Assembly (NCBI GenBank): GCA_021820675.1 | Contig: JAKADI010000122.1 | Location: 1-6,095, forward strand | Length of the DNA: 6,095 nucleotides | Direction of reading: 5' to 3' | Source: Bacillota bacterium | GTDB taxonomy: Bacteria; Bacillota; Sulfobacillia; Sulfobacillales; Sulfobacillaceae | Notes under the pieces: model-generated | Told to the model about the DNA's origin: nothing | The model's database searches: none | Seen by the model: only the letters and a program-made list of their open reading frames with translations | Part shown: piece after piece, positions 5,833 to 6,095 of the stretch | How positions within the stretch are numbered: position 1 is the stretch's first letter | Layout of the letters: each line of letters begins with the position of its first letter | Made by a program: the position numbers and the translations under genes

Positions 5833-6095
5833 TTGAATCGGTGGACTCCTTTTCTTATCCGCCGCAAGTGGCTGGTGATTTTTGCTTGGGTACTTTTGTT
5901 GGTGGCGATGGTGCCGCTCGCGCTCAACGTGACAAAACATTTGACGGCTAATGCCTTTAGCCGTCCCGGGAGCCGGGCAACCTGGGCAACGAATCAGCTC
6001 AGCCGCCTTCATCCGCCTCCCGCGCCAGTTCCGGGGTTGATTACCGGACTTCCTATGAGTACGTTGATAAGATTGGCCCAAAGTGAGCATATCGC
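5833..6095 (+). CDS. MMPL/RND-type membrane transporter, N-terminal part
   Basis: The frame opens at TTG and runs off the right edge after 87 codons. It begins with a short basic segment ending RRKW, then one membrane helix (WLVIFAWVLLLVAMVPLAL, about residues 13-31). A soluble segment follows with AFSRPGSRATWATNQLSRL, the layout seen at the N-terminus of MMPL-family transporters, where the pattern is basic residues, helix, then a PGS-type turn before the first periplasmic-type domain. Family members of roughly 700 or more residues export lipids, siderophores or drugs using the proton gradient. The substrate cannot be told from this fragment. The frame has no ATG near the start, so a search for ATG starts would miss it. 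It is divergent from the peroxiredoxin gene. Confidence is moderate because only one helix is visible. Confidence 0.75.
   Translation, partial: MNRWTPFLIRRKWLVIFAWVLLLVAMVPLALNVTKHLTANAFSRPGSRATWATNQLSRLHPPPAPVPGLITGLPMSTLIRLAQSEHI

Noticed and set aside
5422..6090. A 222-codon minus-strand frame, including a protein-like stretch from MTILVTLFSYERF to RINQGG
   Set aside because: It overlaps the peroxiredoxin start and is antisense to the transporter N-terminus. No ribosome site precedes any of its ATGs, and most of its translation is rich in Arg, Ser, Pro and His without a family resemblance.
1..6095. CRISPR array, tRNA, rRNA, intact insertion sequence or toxin-antitoxin pair
   Set aside because: No regular spaced repeats, no cloverleaf or conserved rRNA segments, no transposase with flanking repeats and no small paired genes were visible.

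Overview
The window appears to come from a bacterial chromosome of mixed base composition. Strong purine-rich Shine-Dalgarno sites, one TTG start and a gene set of surface or secreted proteins plus a peroxiredoxin suggest a Gram-positive-like, possibly acidophilic Firmicute such as a Sulfobacillus relative. That placement is a weak impression from style and gene content, not a demonstrated assignment.

Layout, left to right. Positions 1-405 hold a stop-free minus-strand frame that runs off the left edge. It is in phase with, and directly downstream of, the stop codon of the next gene. I do not recognise it, it has no convincing start, and it contains a perfect 13-bp inverted repeat. Positions 409-1545 (minus) encode an exported-looking seven-bladed YVTN/YncE-type beta-propeller. 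Positions 1546-2101 are non-coding as far as I can tell and contain a cluster of small palindromes. Positions 2102-4039 (minus) encode a large membrane O-acyltransferase (OafA type: acyltransferase-3 domain, Pro/Ser linker, SGNH domain). Positions 4040-4919 are a long gap without a convincing gene, ending in a clear hairpin that is the likely terminator of the peroxiredoxin gene. Positions 4920-5456 (minus) encode a typical 2-Cys peroxiredoxin. Positions 5457-5832 are a divergent regulatory region with a 10-bp perfect inverted repeat and a 13-of-14 direct repeat. From 5833 to the right edge (plus) lies the N-terminus of an MMPL/RND-type membrane transporter starting at TTG.

Functionally, the acyltransferase and the propeller protein both point to the cell envelope, and the peroxiredoxin handles cytosolic peroxides. 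The genes are separated by gaps of 376 to 880 bp, so most are probably independent transcription units rather than one operon. I see no CRISPR array, tRNA, rRNA, intact insertion sequence or toxin-antitoxin pair, and no clear new multi-gene system. The most unusual items are the non-coding structures: the 318-367 inverted repeat, the palindrome cluster near 1945-1988, and the repeats in the peroxiredoxin/transporter divergent region.
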